Positions 61,601-64,000 of a DNA stretch of 64,000 bases are shown piece by piece. The notes under the pieces were generated by a model that was not told the DNA's origin, ran no database searches, and worked only from the letters and a program-made list of their open reading frames with translations. The position numbers were made by a program, and so were the translations under genes. Position 1 is the stretch's first letter; each line of letters begins with the position of its first letter. The stretch comes from Moringa oleifera (taxonomy: Eukaryota; Streptophyta; Magnoliopsida; Brassicales; Moringaceae): the NCBI GenBank assembly GCA_021397835.1, contig JAJFZO010000094.1:8842001-8906000 (forward strand). Reading direction: 5' to 3'.

Positions 61601-64000
61601 GTTTAAGGGGAGGGAATAGGTTTCTAGTCATACTTTCAAAACACTACACATTCTAATAGATCTGACAATCTAGACATGCTATTACACTAAATATGACTTC
61701 TTTATGTGAACCTCCTTGTTAATTTGACTCAGACTCTTCTTTCACAAATCATAATTTCAAAGTTGTGATTCATCTTGTTTCATTGACTTCTTGTCCTTAG
61801 GATAAAAAACATAATATTAGAACAAAGATTCCAAAAACACTTTTGGAAATGTAATTGAATTCTAACAGCATTTCAATGTATTGTTTCTTTGTTTTTCTTT
61901 ATTCCCTTCTATAGCTTTTGCTAGGGAAGAGAGGAGGTACAAATCAAGAAATCTACTTCAAAAAGTGAAAGCAATAAAGCTATTTTTAGAAATACAATAT
62001 CCCCAAAAGCTAATAAAGACAAACATTAGCAAGCAGATTTCATTTTTTATTGACCTTATGACACAGTAGAACAGATGTCAATATGTGATTGTATTCCATG
62101 AAAGCCATGTAAGATTCCACATACCATGAGTACAGTAGTATAAAGCAATTGTCTGGCCAAGACATACCAAGAAAATGCCAACTGACATTCAGATTAGTCG
62201 AGAAGATATTCAGATTTAGGCATTATAATCACAATCAAAGAAAAGAAGGAAAGTTTGCAATCATCCTTCCTCAACTAGTAAGGAAAGGTTTTACTTACAT
62301 TTTCCTTTGAGCAGTGAAGATCCAAATTGGGAACCCTGCTTAACTTTCAAGCAGAATGCAAATTCACGGAGTCTCAATTTGATTTCTCTTCTGATGTCAG
62401 CAGTCCCATATATCCTAAACGGAATCTTCTTCTTCTGAGGTTCCCAATAATAAGATTTCAGCCAATCAAGTGCCTGAAAATACAAACAAGCAGATATAAC
62501 ATTATTCAACTTTACAAACATTTATGCCATAAATATGTTTTAGAATCAGTGTCATAAGCTTGTAAAGAAGTTAAACAAGAAGGTATGGAGCAATGAAGTT
62601 AGACCTAGCAGTAATACGCATAATCTACACAATAAATAAAAGACGCAATGTGGCATTTCTAGCTTAATGTGCGGGACATAATTTGCCAGACAGTTAAAAA
62701 ATCTAGAGAACCACACATTTGTTGTCAGTTACCTTCTTAGGATAAATGTTATGTTTTAGTGCAACTGACAGTAAGTGCTAAACAAAGCATTGGTAAGGCT
62801 GTGCAATCCTATGTTTTCGAAAAAAAAATACAAAATTGAAATATAAATCCTGTTTGACATCAATGGTAACTACTACAGCAGCTAGGAGAGAGAAACTTAA
62901 AGATACTGGTCTAGTGGATGACGGAATAAGTTAGGAGCAGAGCATACCTTATGTGCAGCATCTTGGAGCACTAAAAGTGCAGGGAGCTCCCGATGAGAAC
63001 CCTCTACAATTAAAGCAAACCAATATCAGGAAACAATAAAGTCAGTTCTTGATTTAAGTCTAGCTGTATATATATAAATAACTTTTGCATTGCAAACCCC
63101 ATGACACAAGACCACAGCCCCAATACTCAAATTAACATTATACTGCCTCCATAGTTGAAGCTACTTACCATGACGAAGATCAATCAGCATTCGTGGAATA
63201 CCAAATCCCTCAGCAGCCTCAGCAATCGAAACTGCCGTTTTCTTTCGTGTCTTCTCAATGATACAGTTCACAAACCTTCAGATCAAGGCCAATAAATGTA
63301 AACTTATGTATTTACGTCATTGTAGCATTTCCATATGCACATGCAGACACACATCAAACACACACATAAGCATCAACTGATAACATCAATTTTATCATGA
63401 CCATGATGCTCTTAATTGCAAATAAAGAATCATGATGTTATGAGTTCACTAACCTAGCCTCACGACACAGCTAATTTAAACTTTAAGAGCTTTTCAACTC
63501 ATCATATTGAGATGTCAAATTAGTGAGACTTCATAATTACTTCACCTATGCCCAAAATGCTGATGAATTATTCTCTATAACCCAGAATACGACACCTCAA
63601 GAACATTTTTTCCTGAGTAAAAAATCAGCAGGGAAATATAAGTGTTTTTATAATCTTGCATATATGTTAGACCATATCACGATCAATGGTGATAATCAAA
63701 ATGGTTTTTGTTAATTTTAAAGCGCATAACAATAAACATTTTATGAGATGAAGATCTATGCTGAATATCAAGGTGGTAAAAGACTAATATGTAGCAGCAG
63801 AGTAGGACAAATATCCATAGTGTTCTGCTGTTGTAAGTCATAGTCTGAGAACATGATGAAAATGTCAATCGTGACAAACAAAGATATACAATTTGATACA
63901 AAACAAAGCAAACAGATCTCACCTCAATATGGCCATGCAATATAGCATTTGAAGCAAATGTTGTGAATACAAAGCATCACTGGGCTGTTTGTCCCTACTG
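55623..64000 (-). CDS. LAS1: LAS1 pre-rRNA processing endonuclease, 5' end outside the window
   Basis: Six exons are visible on the minus strand: >64000-63923, 63275-63169, 63003-62948, 62473-62299, 60520-60251 and 56494-55623. They give about 519 codons in one continuous frame; the N-terminus lies beyond the right edge. The N-terminal HEPN nuclease domain is clear: QHLLQMLYCMAILRFVN, EAAEGFGIPRMLIDLRHEGS, HRELPALLVLQDAAHKALDW, LKSYYWEP. It includes the HEPN motif R-x4-H in LRHEGSH, split by an intron. The C-terminal part is variable and ends GGTWKKVQKEEVLAIASAVK, as in Las1 proteins. With the Grc3/NOL9 kinase, Las1 cleaves ITS2 during large ribosomal subunit maturation in the nucleolus. The 3.8 kb intron at 56495-60250 contains a degenerate LINE in the opposite orientation and a local repeat cluster. 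The lysine-rich middle is poorly conserved, so its exon choice rests on phase and splice sites. Confidence 0.9.
56860..57235. repeat. Degenerate clustered repeat in the LAS1 intron
   Basis: A module reading roughly GGGTAACTCATTTAAGCC, then TTATAGGTATTATTTTCTTG and AAAGTTCAATGAATAGA, recurs about four to six times with gaps and substitutions. Copies begin near 56,877, 56,925, 56,965, 57,055, 57,090 and 57,198. It looks like an old tandem array partly broken up. It is just upstream of the LINE. Confidence 0.75.
57340..59809 (+). mobile_element. 5'-truncated, decayed LINE (L1-type) inserted in the LAS1 intron
   Basis: Read with several frame changes and stops, the plus strand gives plant L1 ORF2 landmarks in order: FGEEEIKSALQDCNGN, KAPRPDGFTMVFLKK, VVSKSQNAFIKGQQILDAML, CKLNIEKAYDHVLWDFLLYM, the polymerase box LFANDTIIFCRA, VSGLRINMAKIKIAAVGDVV, and KAFLGKWLWRFMMENEKF. 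It ends with a zf-RVT region (NRCYLCKEYEESVYHILLGC). The 5' part (endonuclease and ORF1) is missing. A short poly-A at 59,801-59,809 marks the 3' end. A poly-T/CT insertion at 59,250-59,274 interrupts the zf-RVT region. The element is antisense to LAS1 and cannot be active. Confidence 0.92.
57451..57504 (+). repeat. In-frame 27 bp tandem duplication inside the LINE
   Basis: The segment encoding ALQDCNGN is present twice, with a period of 27 bp (nine codons) and one or two differences. It duplicates the conserved motif just before KAPRPDGF. Confidence 0.9.

Overview
The window is nuclear DNA from a flowering plant, almost certainly a eudicot. I infer this from its intron-rich genes for plant-type proteins (a DYW-class PPR protein, HSFB4, MED19, the plastid resolvase MOC1, a DUF1645 protein), AT-rich intergenic DNA, and the remains of LINE and Ty1/copia retrotransposons. 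The species cannot be fixed from the sequence alone. I rebuilt nine protein-coding genes by joining exons by eye at splice sites. In all five other spliced genes complete in the window, the exon lengths sum to a multiple of three; the HMGCL-like gene is the exception.

Layout, left to right. (1) HMG-CoA lyase, minus strand, 1.1-5.3 kb, with a probable 5'UTR exon near 7.8-7.9 kb; the model needs a one-base frame correction in its second coding exon. (2) AT-rich DNA at 8-13 kb with a candidate Harbinger/Tourist-like element. (3) A METTL21-like methyltransferase, plus strand, 13.2-19.6 kb. It has a GC-AG intron, a probable U12-type AT-AA intron, and a last intron enlarged by a 2.9 kb inverted-repeat element that carries a copia reverse-transcriptase fragment and a piece of plastid trnI. 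(4) MED19a, plus, 21.9-24.5 kb. (5) MOC1, minus, 26.5-31.7 kb. (6) A DUF1645 protein, plus, 33.4-34.6 kb. (7) An F-box protein, minus, 35.2-38.4 kb. (8) HSFB4, minus, 44.6-46.2 kb. (9) An intronless 979-residue DYW-class PPR protein, minus, 51.6-54.5 kb. (10) LAS1, minus, 55.6 kb to beyond the right edge, with a decayed LINE in its largest intron.

The genes do not form a pathway. They are independent housekeeping and regulatory loci: mitochondrial leucine catabolism, Mediator, plastid DNA resolution, organelle RNA editing, pre-rRNA processing, a developmental heat-shock-type factor and an F-box adaptor. I found no CRISPR array, operon or bacterial-type system and no complete RNA gene. The most unusual material lies in introns: the composite element and the non-canonical introns of the methyltransferase gene, and the LINE with a local repeat cluster in LAS1.
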